Assembly (NCBI RefSeq): GCF_013373865.1
Contig: NC_050473.1
Span: 2,604,001 to 2,668,000, forward strand
Source: Monomorium pharaonis
Lineage: Eukaryota; Arthropoda; Insecta; Hymenoptera; Formicidae
DNA: 64,000 bases
Reading direction: 5' to 3'
Both the position numbers and the translations under genes were made by a program. Shown here in pieces: positions 39,487 to 51,800 of the stretch. Position 1 is the stretch's first letter. Each line of letters starts with the position of its first letter. The notes below the pieces were generated by a model that was given only the letters and a program-made list of their open reading frames with translations, ran no database searches and had not been told where the DNA came from.

Positions 39487-39740
39487 TTAGTCCATGATCT
39501 CACGTCTTCTTCTACCACTTGTTGGCGGCATTGTTGGTGAAGGTGTCGTAGTTCTACGACGACATCCACGGCGATAGCCCCAACGTCTGCGGCCAAACCA
39601 AAATTGTTCCTTCGCACAGGATAAAAACATCGTTATTTTTCGGAAGTTTGGGCAATTATGTTTGAATTAAGACTTACAGATTCCTGGAACATGGTACACA
39701 TTAAGACCGCCAGGATCAAGAACACTACTGTTAGTCTCAT
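39487..39740 (-). CDS. Two-exon gene for a small secreted arginine-rich peptide precursor
   Basis: Coding exon 1 is 39740-39678 (21 codons) and coding exon 2 is 39609-39487 (40 codons plus stop). The 68-bp intron between them starts GTAAGT and ends with a pyrimidine tract and AG. It falls between codons, its length is not a multiple of three, and it contains an in-frame stop, so splicing is required. Residues 1-21 are a typical signal peptide: Arg2, then the hydrophobic core LTVVFLILAVLM, ending about Gln-Glu-Ser21. The intron sits at the likely cleavage point. The predicted mature part (22-61) begins EQFWFGRRRWGYRRGCRRR and passes through a Thr/Pro-rich linker (41-52). It ends with Gly53, four arginines and a short acidic tail. 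It has 12 arginines against 3 acidic residues and one cysteine (Cys37). A TATA box and AATAAA flank it. I know no family it belongs to. A cationic antimicrobial or venom-gland-type peptide and a neuropeptide-like precursor are both possible. The gene structure is well supported; the function is not. Confidence 0.82.
39610..39677 (-). other. Intron of the peptide gene (68 bp, phase 0)
   Basis: On the minus strand it begins GTAAGTCTTAATTC and ends TTTTTATCCTGTGCGAAG. CTTAAT or AATAAC could serve as branch point. Reading through it gives a stop codon 15 codons in. Confidence 0.8.
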
Positions 39741-39777
39741 ATTGAAATTTTGCACTGCTAATACTTGACTTGAACTG

Positions 39778-39814
39778 TGAATGCTTGTATCGTACTGCAG
39801 TAGCGACATTTATA
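39778..39814 (-). promoter_or_regulatory. TATA-box core promoter of the peptide gene
   Basis: GGTATAAATG on the minus strand gives a TATA box at 39809-39814. An initiator-like TTCACAGT follows about 36 bases downstream, with its A at 39778, which would leave a 5' leader of under 40 bases before the ATG at 39740. A CACGTG E-box lies about 180 bases further upstream (39994-39999). TATA-driven compact genes in insects are often strongly and tissue-specifically expressed; that is general knowledge and not shown here. Confidence 0.65.
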
Positions 39815-40215
39815 CCGCGCCGCTGAATAACAATCTATTCGTTAAGCATTGACAATAAATAATAGTACGCGTCTGTTTTGCCACTTGTGTACTGTCAACT
39901 ATATTCTATATATAACGAGAATAATTAATAATTTCACAAAGCATCGATATGTTCCGCATTCTTCTGGGTATGTGTTGTTATACATGAAATTGTCACGTGC
40001 GTACAGGCGGAAACGATTCAGACAAGCGTATTAAAATGAGTTCCGGCGTTGGAGGACAAAGCATAATGTTTTAAAGAAAGGAAAAAGAACACTTTGTCAT
40101 TTGTTAGGCATTTTAAGTTTTTGTTTTTTAGCTATGAAAATAAAATAAGAAACTGTTATCGGCGTATTGTAGAATACAAGTAAAGTTTGTGCATAAATTT
40201 AAAAAATGAATATCA

Positions 40216-40270
40216 AGAGGCACGGCAGTGTCTTGTGCCAAGTGCACGCGCGAGGCACTGCCGTGCCTCT
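40216..40270. repeat. 15-bp inverted repeat at the Helitron 5' end
   Basis: AGAGGCACGGCAGTG and its perfect complement CACTGCCGTGCCTCT, separated by 25 bases that carry the related words TTGTGCC and GTGCAC. Confidence 0.9.
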
Positions 40271-40640
40271 ATTTACGCGAGACGTCGTTTGCAAGATTTC
40301 GAAGATTATCGGATCTCAATAACGGCTAAATTGATTAATTTTTTAATGGGCTTAATGGATAGTTTTGATCCGATTTGTACAACAAAAGTGTCTTTATTTT
40401 ACCGCTACGTGACTTACGAGCAAAGATATTGCGATTTAAAGTTTCGCACCAAGAGTGAAGTATTTTTAAGAAACGTCGTCGTCATTACTAAGTATATGCG
40501 CACAAGAAACGCTCTCACAAATATATTCTTGTACAAAATAATTTTAATTTGGCACTACAAAATGTGTTGTTTTAATTTAGCACTACAAAAGTTTTGTAGT
40601 AAAATATTTATTTGTATTATAATATTTAGTTGTAATATTT

Positions 40641-40830
40641 GAGACGGGGAGAGACGGATAGAGACCGTGAGAGGCGGGGAGAGACGGGGAGAGACCGGGA
40701 GAGACGCGGAGAGACGGGTAGAGATAGGAAGAGACGGAGAGAGACGGGAAGAGACCGGGAGAGACCGGGAGTGACGGGGAGAGACGGGGAGAGACGGGTA
40801 GACACCGGGAGAGACGAGGAGAAACGGGGA
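40641..40830 (+). repeat. Decamer array GAGACGGGGA, 19 copies
   Basis: Nineteen consecutive 10-bp units in exact register, differing from GAGACGGGGA by 0-3 bases each. The array lies inside the Helitron-like element. Open frames through it encode only Arg/Glu/Gly/Asp-rich low-complexity strings. Confidence 0.95.
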
Positions 40831-41024
40831 AAAAAGTTAGAAGTACGTGAATAAATGAATATTAGATTTATTAAAGATAGATAAATGCTTATTCAAAAAT
40901 AAAATAAAAAGAGCAACAGTAAAGCAAGGCTCTTGAAAGTTAAACAACGAAAGCAAAGAAAATTTGAAAAAAACGTAGCATAAGAATAGAGAGCCACAGC
41001 AACGCGTGGCAGGGCATAGCTAGT

Positions 41025-44000
41025 AGTATATAAGTATATAAGAAAAATTATATAAGCAGTATATATTCACATTTAATTTGATGTAACTTGTGAATGAAAA
41101 TTAAGGAGAAAATTACTTTCTCTCCGTGTTCGCGTAAGTACAACAAGAATTGAAATTACTTTCACCGTTATTAATTCGGGGTATTAACGAGGCATCTCGC
41201 TCTTTTTCCGCCTGTAATCGGATAATACGTCGACAATGACTATCACGGGACGTATTACGGAAGGGAATACAAGGCGGATCCGAGCCCTACATGCTTTCAG
41301 GGAGGTTATACGGTAATACAACCTTCTCTCTCTCTCCCCCCTCTCTCTCCCTCTCTCTTTCTGGCACCCTCGTCAACTCACACCACTCACGCTATACCCC
41401 AACAATCGAAGCCCGTCGCTCGTTTGGTATTTAATCCCCTCTTCCTGCCTGGTTGTCGGCCGATTTGATAACGCCTGGCAGCGCCTTACACGAAAGAGGA
41501 CGACAGGACAAGGAAAAGGAAGAAACGGGAAGAAAAGGGTTTGCACCTCGTGTAAGGGCGCCTTTTGATTTATATCATCGAGTCTACCGAATGACGGTGA
41601 ACATCAATCATATGAATGAAAGTATCGACGAGAGGCATATAAATTATCGCAGCTACGTATATGAATTTCGCATATCAAAATAAATGCATGGAAGGCAGAA
41701 ATTTAAACGTTTCTCAGTTATTTTTAATCTTTCTGCTTAATTTCAAAATTGAGGAATTTTGTTATACAAAAATAAGAGAGCTTATTATTGAAATACGAAT
41801 TTGCTTTTGACGTATCATGTTTGTTCGCTAATTTATTAAAATTAGATCTCTAAATTCCTTTTCGGGTCGATCAGATATAATATTTTTATGATGCAAAGAA
41901 AAAATCTATACAAATATTTAATGCATTAAATATTTTATTTTTTAATTTTTTATACAGCACAGAATAAGTGTTATTTTTAATACATATAAATATTTTCATT
42001 CTTATGTATAATTGATGAAAAAAAGAATAAATAATAAAAATTATTATGTTATAAAATTTAATGTTATATACATATATATCTCATATAAATGCATGTCAAA
42101 CAACACAAAGCAGATATTATGACAAATACGAAATATCTTACTTTGTTTTTATGGGTAAATTTAATCTTTATCATAAATCGCGGATCAATTAATTTTACAT
42201 CTATGTTTGAAGCTTTATAGTCAATTAAATTTTCAATTAAGAGAGTGCAATCCTATCTCAATTATTTGGAAAAACATTGCAATAAATAATACATAAATTA
42301 CAATCGTAATTAAATCTAACTAAACATGTTTAAAAATTGTACTAGATTAATTATATACAACAATTCTTCGATGTTGTATATAGCATTTATAACAATATTA
42401 GTGTAACCAACATTGTTTAAAAAAGTTGATTAAAAAAACGCAATAAGGAAAAAAGTTAAAAAAATTCATAAAAATGTGTGTGTTGTGTGTGTATGTGCGT
42501 TTTCATCGCTTTATAGGCTTCGTTAGGTGGTGCATGTATTTTTTTGGAAATACGCTTCGCAGTAGGATCATCTTCCATGATCGTGCGCGGCTGGTGCACG
42601 TGCGTGATTGGCAGAAATTCATTTCGCACGATTTACATGCCGCGCGGAAATTGCGTGTCTGGTGCGCGTATGCCACGAGGCCCTTTGTTTAGATGGCAAC
42701 GTTTGTCATCGGTTCTCTCGGCGTAGGTGAGTTGTCGTCGTACGGTACGGTACGAGGGTAGGAGGATGACTCCAAGATAGGCTCCGGAATATTGGGCACA
42801 GATGTGGCAGACTGTGTCAAGATTACTTATGATCTTGATAATACCCAAAGTTACATCGTGTAGATTACGAGGCTTTTGTCTCATTCCAGCGATGAATTTT
42901 GATGTTTTATTGACTTTTCCAGCAATAACGCACTTGCTCTGTTAATTTAAATTAACTATTCATCCAAATTGCAAATGACTATTGCCATTTTTTCTTTTTA
43001 TGTTTTTGTACGCATTATTTTCCTTTTTAGTCACAGACATTTGTCACTCTATACATTGCCAATTGATTAATAAGAATTGCATAATAATAATTTGCAGTAA
43101 ATAAATATAATAAAAAAGTTACGCGTAAGAATCAAGTAAAAATTTTTAATTGAATTAAACGAGGCGTTAAAAGTATCCAGTTAAAAGTATACAAAAATAT
43201 TTCTAAGAGACGAATATTTCTCACGTGAGCGCGGCAATTGCCTATGCATATGTGTACGTGTGTGTATGTGCACCGGTTGCACTATTCAGGCCACATGCAT
43301 CGAGGTCCACGATGTTTGCCGATCAAACAGACTTTATAACGAGATGAGCGCGTGCAGCCTGTTGACGGAAAATATTGAACGAACGTAAGCTCCCGGTATT
43401 GTCCTGGACAAAAGAGCGGCTAGTTTGTACGCGTCCAATGGAGGAACGCACCCCTCGCTGGCAGGTCAACTCCCCTCGCGATTCTTGGATCTAACATGAA
43501 ACAGGTCTGTTCAAGCAGTATCGAGTGTGTCTGACATCGATTCATGGAATATCAATTTAATAACCAGGATCGACATTTGCTTTATGATTATCCGAGCGAA
43601 ATTTTTCCGTGGAATTACGAAAACATACATGAAAATATAGATTCTCAAGCATTTTTGTGCCTGAAAATTGTGTATGTATCTTTCGAAATATTTACTGCAT
43701 TTTAAGTAACAGCAAATGTAGTTTGCTTCCAATAAATCACAGAAAAAGGGAGAAGTTTGTTAGAAAAACAGTAATTATAATAGAAATTTATTTTGCGAAT
43801 TTTGATATACACGTTATTAACAAGAATCTTAGTTGAGTATCAAGATACATATGTAACGGCGAGACAATTACTGACTGGTAGAATCTAATAAACATCTGAC
43901 GGCCGTTAGAAGCGCGTGATGAATACTTGAGATAGAAATGCAAATTAATCGACGCAGTAATCGCAAGTGATCCATTCGCCTGTGTCCATCCTTCTCCCAC

Positions 44001-47000
44001 CAGCGCTCAAACAGTGGCCTGGTAATGGGATAGCCCCAGACCACAATACACCCTTCAGCGAGGCGGAAGAGAAACAAGGAAACAGCATTACCCGGGAAAC
44101 GCGTCGGTAATCCCGACCGATCCAAGAACCATCGGTATCAATAGATGTATCAGCTTCAGTGTTACTATCATCGAAGTCAAGCCCTATCAGCGTTCGAGAC
44201 TCCAATCGATAGTATAGACAATAAAGTAAATCACGTGAAAGTAACGGCAAATCTTACGTTTACGTCTTTAACACGCGTAAAGGTCAGTCTTGTATCTTAC
44301 AATATGTTCATATTACAATTAGGATGACAATTGTAACGTAAAATATGAAATCGTGATTTTAAAGAGTAAATTCACCATCGACGGCGATATTATCATAGAC
44401 TAATGAGGTAATCAGAATAAATTAATCTGCGCAAACGATGCTATGAACTTAGGCTGGATAATTGGCGCTTCGTATTATCCCAATTTCACGAAAGTACGTC
44501 GACGCGAAAGATCGATCGTTCGCTTTTCACTGATCAGGGACGTTAAGCTCAGGATCGCGTGAATGCGAGCCCGTATGATCCTCGTGAATTTCCACGAGGC
44601 TCCGGTCAGTTAGAGAGAAGGACGGTCACTCCAGATCCAAGGATTTAGGCGTGTGATGCTTGATGAAGTGGCCATTGCACTAAGTCTAACCAGCGCACGT
44701 AGAATCGGCCGTTAGGAGCGTCACTGGTGCTCCGTTAGGCGGCTTACGAGGCAGTTACCAGGCCGTTACCATGTCGATGGTACCACTTGTCTCGGGAGAG
44801 GTTGCTACCTGCTTCAGTCTCACAGATGAATGACGCGATTTTGGGTATTTGGTCGCACTTTAACACATCAATCGTCTGATTGGCCTCATGGCGATGACTG
44901 TAGACATTGATATCTATATCTTGTATTTTATCGCGTCTCACGAGAAATTTTTCGTCGAGTCGCTAAAGATGTTATCTTTTTTGATACGTACGCAAAAGTA
45001 TATATTTAAAAGTAATATATTGTTTAATCTTAAACTTTAGTATCACGAAATACAGTATCTCATATACTTGTCAAATGCTCTTTTAGCAAAATTTTGACGA
45101 GAATTTAGAAGGAATATTTATCGCCGGGTGTAATCTTTATCTTCATTATAAATAACATTTATTGTGCATTAATTTTTTTTCTCTATATTAATGGATTTTG
45201 TCGAAAAATTTCTGACCTGTGCCGAACAGGTATTGTGCATTGAGACATGCGAGGATGCAAGGAGATAAATGGAAAAGGACGAGGAAATAAACGGCGCCTT
45301 AGGCGCGTCGTCGACTGCTGTTTCTTGTAGATAAAATAGAGCAGGCCATCCGAGAGTAAGATAGACGCAGCTGGTCGAGCAATGCGAGGGATCGGCACCA
45401 AAGAGCACCTTAAATCACGAGTAATCATTTCTGACCAATCGGCGTACGAGCTTAACGTCTATAAATTTGACACAGCTACTTCGGTATAATCGAAAAAAAA
45501 ACTTAAATAATATTTGGTGCTTTTTTATGGCTAATAGATTGCTCTATTGCAGATTTTGTTACTTCAGCTACAAATTTTTTTGGAAAATTCGATGCTTATA
45601 CTTTTCACTTTTTTAAAATTTAGTATTTGTGTTTTAATATCTGTGTTTAGGTAAATAGATAGTTGGGGAGATTATTTTCTAATTTTGTTATAATTGAGAA
45701 ATCAATTATGCAGGACAGACATACGAAATTCTATTCCATGTGTGTAAATGTGTTCGTATGTGATACTAATAGATTAAGTGAACGAGATGAATGAAAATAG
45801 ATCGTACCACAGTGTTCGTTATACGATCGACGTCATTTGCTTAGGGAATTACAGTCTTCTGTCACACTGAATAACCTACTTCGTTACACGCGACAACGTA
45901 GCTCCGTCACCGATACCGCAGTGCGTCCTCTGTATGCCCCCTTTCCTCCCGGCTACGTTACCATCGTTTAATCCATTTCGCCCGTATCCTTTTTTTCTGA
46001 GATCACGAAACAATCTCTGTCGCGGTAAAACGATGGATCTCCCCGGGCTACGCCGTACGGTATCGGTCCCATCTCTTTCCCCGTTTGCCCTCTACTTTTA
46101 TCCATCCGCGTCTTCGTCTCGGTTCCCCTCTTTACCGCGAATAGTATCTCTCAACCAGAGACGATTTTTCGCCGGAAGGAACGAATCTAGCACCGACCGT
46201 GCGCTACCGCCTTGAATTTCCACAGCGCATAGTCGATCCGGCTCCCGGCGAAAATGGAAAGACGAAACTTTATTTGCGCCTATATCTAGAGACGTCGCCA
46301 AGATTCGAAATCCTGATGTTGAATTTCGCATATCTATGATCGACTATAAGATGCGTCCGATTAGCCTTTGATACTATCACATTTAACTAATCGTCGATGG
46401 TATAATTAGATTTAGGATAATCAAAATAATAATCAAAGTCAATTCAAATAAAATTATTCTTTATTTTAACAAGAAAATGAATAATTACATTATACAATAT
46501 TTTAGATTTACTGGTATTATAAATTATTAATTATTTAACGCAAAATTGACATATTTACATAATTATATAGTAGTTGATAACGTTTTAATAGAAGCCGTCA
46601 AATTGAACTGTAACTTTTAGCAATTTACACACAGAGAACGGCTATTGGCGTCTTCAGATTCAGGCGAAAAATTGGCGATTTCGACGTTCATCCCAATGTT
46701 TCGACATTTCGGTTACATCAAGGTAATGGACTTGGTAGAGCTATCATGGACGATATTATGACGGCGACTTAAAATAAGCAGAAAGTTGGACTGACTAAAG
46801 CGGAAGTATTGTAATTATGCTAATAGCTTCGGCGTTCAAACGGCCTGTGATGTGGTCTAGTGCCGGATTCGTTCAGGTCGGTCGATCAAACCAACTTTTC
46901 CTTCTACTTATTAATATTACCTGGCCCGCAATCATCTCTCTTCTTTCCTCGCTCTGCCTCTCTTTCTACACGATCTCTGTGGTCCGTCTTTATCTTTTCT

Positions 47001-48700
47001 TCGGTTCTTTTTATTATCCTCTTCAATATATCCCACTGCGCAATTCCCGAAGTAAAAAACTTCAGCATTTCTTCATTACTTATAGCTCGGCCGCAATGTT
47101 ACCGCCGACAGAAAGTAAGGAGTTCGTCAAGAGATCCGACAGAGGAAAGGGATACACATGACGAAAGACGGACATTTAATCTTTTTTATTGAAATGAAAA
47201 TCCACTGTATGTGTATTTAATCAAATGTAAAGACTAAAAATTTCTCTGGATGGTTATGTAAAGACAAATACTCTCGAATCACATTTTATTTAATCGCCTA
47301 GTTATTAGCGCATTAATGGGAAAAAGAAAGTAGGCAATTTTTATCTTAAAAAATTAACTTTTATTTTTCTTTCGTAATAGAAAATTGTACAGTGTTATGT
47401 CAGAAATCTTATATAACAAACTTAACTTTTTATAAGATCCGCATTGATTGAAAGTAAACTGCGTAATGCGGTGTCGGGAATACCTAGGCATTCAACAAAT
47501 GCGCATACGGATTAAGTCTTTGAGAGCGATATATCATTAGGGACTGTTTGCGAGAATGTTGTAATATTAACGAACATACATCGTAGCGAATGTAACTACG
47601 AACGCAACGGCAAAGCCGCAGTTGGCACGGTAAACAACCGACGTAACGCCGTATTTATTTACTGTATTACTTACATTGCGTACTCCCGCCTTCTCGTTAT
47701 TCCTGTTACGCTATATACGCTGTGGCTCGCTCATTAATAGTACCGCAGAGTTACTTTTGCACGTAGATCTCAAATTTCATGCGTAAACTTGGATTCAAGC
47801 GTGCTTAAGCTTCTGAATAATATACGAATATTATCTCATAAATAACGACAAATGTTGATGTTTTCTTATTATACAGGGCAAGAGAAACGCAATTATTACT
47901 ATATAATTTTACAAAAATCCTTAAACCAGCAATTATGTTCTACGTTACACGTAGTAATTTTATTCTCAATGCAAGGTAAAATTATATGAGAGCTACATGA
48001 AAGAAACTTAAAAAGTGAGGCGCAATTAGCATTAATTTTTACAATTTTGAATAAGAGATAAATTAGTTTTTATAATTCTGCCATCACCTTTGGTTAGTGA
48101 TTTTCCGCCAAGCACGAAGGTAATTATAGAAAGAAGCACCAACAAAAGCATAATTGTGGCTTCCGATTTGATTAACGGTTTTATCGCTGAAATAATATCC
48201 CGGTGCAACCTGCGCTTTGTTTGCCTGCCGCAATTTTAACAATGGCATAAATAAACGATCATTTTCAACGGGCGATAAACAACAGGCAATTTCTATCAAC
48301 GCCACGATGAATCTCTGTACATAAATATATTCAAGAACTTGCGAAGAGCGAAATATCGTCGCAGCCTTGTGTCTCCGCCGAGGCTCCAAGGGAGGATATT
48401 ATCTAAAGCCAGTCTGCAACCGCTATCGAGCCGTACGTCTCGCTTGGTGCTCCATCGAATCTCACGGATCTCGAGACTGCGCGGGGCAAAACGGGTAGTA
48501 AGGTCGGATCGGATGGGGGTGATCGGTGCGGAGTAAGTAGAGGAAAGAAGTCTGGATCCAAAGGAATATTTATCGAGTGGATATTGAAATTGATGGTCGC
48601 TACCTCAGACATGCTAATCCGACGAGCGAACGGATTTCTGATAACGCCCGGCGACGGGCAAGAAATAACAGAAGGGTAATTCAAATCGAAGACACGCCGC
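41025..48700. other. Gene-free stretch
   Basis: No gene is supported. A CT-rich run lies at 41325-41370, and 41.7-42.45 kb is very AT-rich. A block at 42470-42730 ends in CGTAGGTGAGTTG, a good splice-donor match near 42726, but no open frame leads into it convincingly. Open frames at 43.8-44.3, 45.1-45.4, 46.8-47.2 and 48.1-48.7 kb overlap one another on both strands, several start at non-ATG codons, and none resembles a known family. Confidence 0.5.
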
Positions 48701-48783
48701 CGGCGAGATTACTTATGAGGTTTACTTATGAGGCACCGTGAAAAAACGCCGTTCCCCGCACCTTTCACCCTCTCCCCCTCTCG

Positions 48784-48800
48784 CTCTCTCTCTCTCTCTC
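48784..48800. repeat. (CT)n microsatellite
   Basis: Short CT run within a pyrimidine-rich stretch. Confidence 0.85.
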
Positions 48801-51800
48801 ACTCCCTCCCTCGCGTAATCTTTAAGGGAAAGACATTCTGCCGAAATCAGGAATCCGCCGCGAGCGAATGAGTTGTCGCAACGAACGTCAGAACGAGAAT
48901 TTGTCAAAGGGATATGAAATCTGAATTTTAGTCGCAGACACAATTGAGAGTCGTGACAAAATGCAATTGGTAGTATCCTGATTTAGTGATCCTAATCATT
49001 TTTAGATGACACAATATGAAATTTTTATGCCGGAATTACATTTGACAGTATATTAATTACGTATCGATTTATTAATCGAAATAGAGTTTAGAAATTATTT
49101 TCTGGCGATAACGATAATGCGATTTCCAGTAAGTTTGCGATGCAACGGGGTCATTTCATTAAAGGTACGTAACAATTGTTCATTCAGTCGCGGGTAGGTT
49201 ACGTGTATATACCTAGAACGGTTTTTATCAAGAGAACAGAGAAACGCGGCACGAGAGTCCGATTTCTCTCTTCACAAAAGAATAATATTTCCGTACGGCC
49301 ATTACACTTACCGGAATAGAGAAGGGTACGTCGTGATAACCAGCAGCTACCCGGTTAACGCGGCCGACGCAAAGACGGTGGGCAAGCGAGAGGCAGCAAA
49401 AAGGTTATAAAAATTCAATTAACTTTGCAATTTTAATTAATTCCGTATTTATATGACGCGATAAACAGAAACTACCCCCCGCGCGGCAGTTTCGTTTAAT
49501 CCCCGCTATTGTGCGACGACCGCGGCGTGCAAACCCGATTTTCACGCGGCACGCTCCATTCCGCCCTTTCCGCTTCCGCCGCCGATTTCAATTGCTCGTT
49601 TGCAAGGCGCAAAAACGAGAAATAAAGACACCAGAGAAAAGACCTACATCTCTCATTGTCATTTGTATTTAGTATTATTTTCTGTCTCATTTCAGAAAAT
49701 ACATGTAAGTAGTTACTGAAATTAGATGCAGCACACGAAAACACCGTTGAAAACGCAATATCCAATGTACGAAGAATCGCATAGTTATCTTATTAAATAG
49801 CGTGATAAAATTTTCTATCAAAGTTATGGGTATAACGCCTAGCAGAGATTGCATTTCAAACATTTAAAAGATCCAGATGCGAGAAAAGTGAGAGAAGGAC
49901 GAAAGAGAATCCCGTTAGCCCTGTGTTTTTACGGGACGTGGAATTCTAGCGTAAACTTAAAAGTTTCGTCGACCGTTAAGTCCACTGTGCGCGCGGGTAC
50001 GGGGGAGAGGGTATTAAATTCAGGCACCGCAAAAATTTTAAAACGTACGGGAAGGATCGGTAGTGAGGGCTCGGGTCGCGCTCGGCGATGCGAGCGGAGT
50101 TCCGCGGCTGGTTGCAGGATTGGCTGGTTAATTTCACACTTCCATGATTATATAGGCGAGATGGAGAACATTTATATTCGCGTGCGCGGAGAGCCGAGGG
50201 TGTCTGATTGGGTCCGATATTCAGGGAATAAAAAAGTTCGAAGCACCGCGGAGCAACGCGGCACTCTCGCTCGTCGTCCGCCTCTTCTCACACTCTCTCT
50301 CTTTCTTTCTCTTTCTCTTTCTCTTTATCGTTGCTCCTCTCGCCAGCTGGTTATCCTTGTTCCACGTCGTTCACCTCTGAATCCCTCGCGAAAGCGTATG
50401 GATATCCAGGAACGTATAGACGTAATGCCGTCATTCGCCGAATCGAAATGTTCGATCATACGCGAGATTGGCTCATTCTTTACCTTCTTGCGGCGTTCTA
50501 TTTTTCGTAGGGTCAATGAGAATAGGTGTGTACGAGTGGTACTTTGATCGTTGAAAAAAATGGTTCGAACGGATCGAAAGAAATCTTGCGAAAGTTAATT
50601 TGCGATCTTTCCACAAGTTTTCGAACAGATAGGCCAAGTGGATGATTGTCGGCATTTAACTTCTGAAAAAGAATGTCTTTTGGATAAGAGTATAAAATCA
50701 AGGTATGAAATATTTGATGTCGTTAAAATTAGTAATCGTTGATTTAATTTTATAATGTTGTGATTTCTATTTGATAAACAGGTTTTTAATAAATTGATAA
50801 TAAAATTGTTCAATTTATTAGCCGATTAAATTTATTGCATCAACCATATATCTACTTAATTACAAATATTACAATTCAATGAATAGTTTATATTACATCA
50901 TTATACTGTATCATATTTGTTTCTGAATTTGATTACGCAGTTGGTTTACAGGTGAAGATCCATATCGTAAAGTACCTCAATTAAGTGAGATCTAAGTAAT
51001 GTCTATGCTATCCGTTTTACAGCTCATAGTCTCATAATCTGCAGCGATATAATTACGTGATCTTCAATGGCACTTTAAGTGCTGCTACTAACGTAATAAC
51101 GTAGCGTTAAAAGGTTGTAGCGATTAATATTATATATAGTAATGCATCAAATATACTTTCGAGATTGACAATATATATTATTATTAAAAATGTTTAAAAT
51201 GACATTTTTTAAGATAAAAAAAATACAATAATAAATAATAATTGTAATATATTTGCAAATATTTTTTATAAGAGGTACGCAAAGAATTAAGAGTTATCAT
51301 TTTTATGTATAACTGTCAAGATAGCAAAATACAAATTTTTACTGCATCTTGTGCATCCTATTTTTTTCAGACATTTGACAAAACTTTTTCTTTGACATTT
51401 GCGCTGTTTTATCTTTGCTCGCGATACGATAGCCTGTAATCGCGAAAATTTGGAAAAGAGATTCAGTAGACTATTGTAAAACGAACAGTGGTTATATGGG
51501 GATGAGGGAAAGAGGGGAAAAGGTGAGAGCGAATGGGTGGTAATCTGTAGCAAAAATGCGACTCGCACGGGACTCGTTTCGAACGGTCGGGCTACGCTGG
51601 CCGCTTTTAGTGTGAAATGAATGCTTGTAATTACGAAGGGGTCGCAAGGCGGGAAAGAGGGGAAGGGGTCAGCAACCAGGGGTAGGTGGTAGGTGGCGGT
51701 CGTCGGTGGAACTGGTCGAGATAGAGGATGGGGGGGGGGGGGTAACGGAACGGTTCGCTAAAGCCGCACACGCCGGTCCACAATGATAGACTGTACCGGC

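Larger units (their letters stand above)
40213..41023 (+). mobile_element. Non-autonomous Helitron-like element
   Basis: The 3' end is typical of Helitrons: a stem-loop (GCCAC, 8-base loop, GTGGC at about 40993-41010) followed by AGGGCATAG and the terminus CTAG at 41020-41023, then T. The proposed 5' end is A|TCAAGAGGCACGG at 40213. That gives insertion between A and T with TC at the 5' end, which is the Helitron rule. A 15-bp inverted repeat (40216-40230 with 40256-40270) sits at the 5' end. The sequence just after it (ATCGGATCTCAATAACGGC and following) resembles the 5' region of insect Helitrons. The interior has a 19-copy decamer array and an A-rich zone. There is no Rep/helicase reading frame, and the 151-codon frame across the left half looks like chance. 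The 3' end is firmer than the 5' end. Confidence 0.65.

Noticed and set aside
40187..40642. 151-codon open frame as a Helitron protein
   Set aside because: No Rep or helicase motif; it crosses the proposed 5' end of the element and the inverted repeat.
49849..50547. Longest open frame (232 codons, plus)
   Set aside because: It opens at TTG, runs through a CT microsatellite, encodes Arg/Ser-rich low-complexity sequence and has no domain, signal peptide or promoter.
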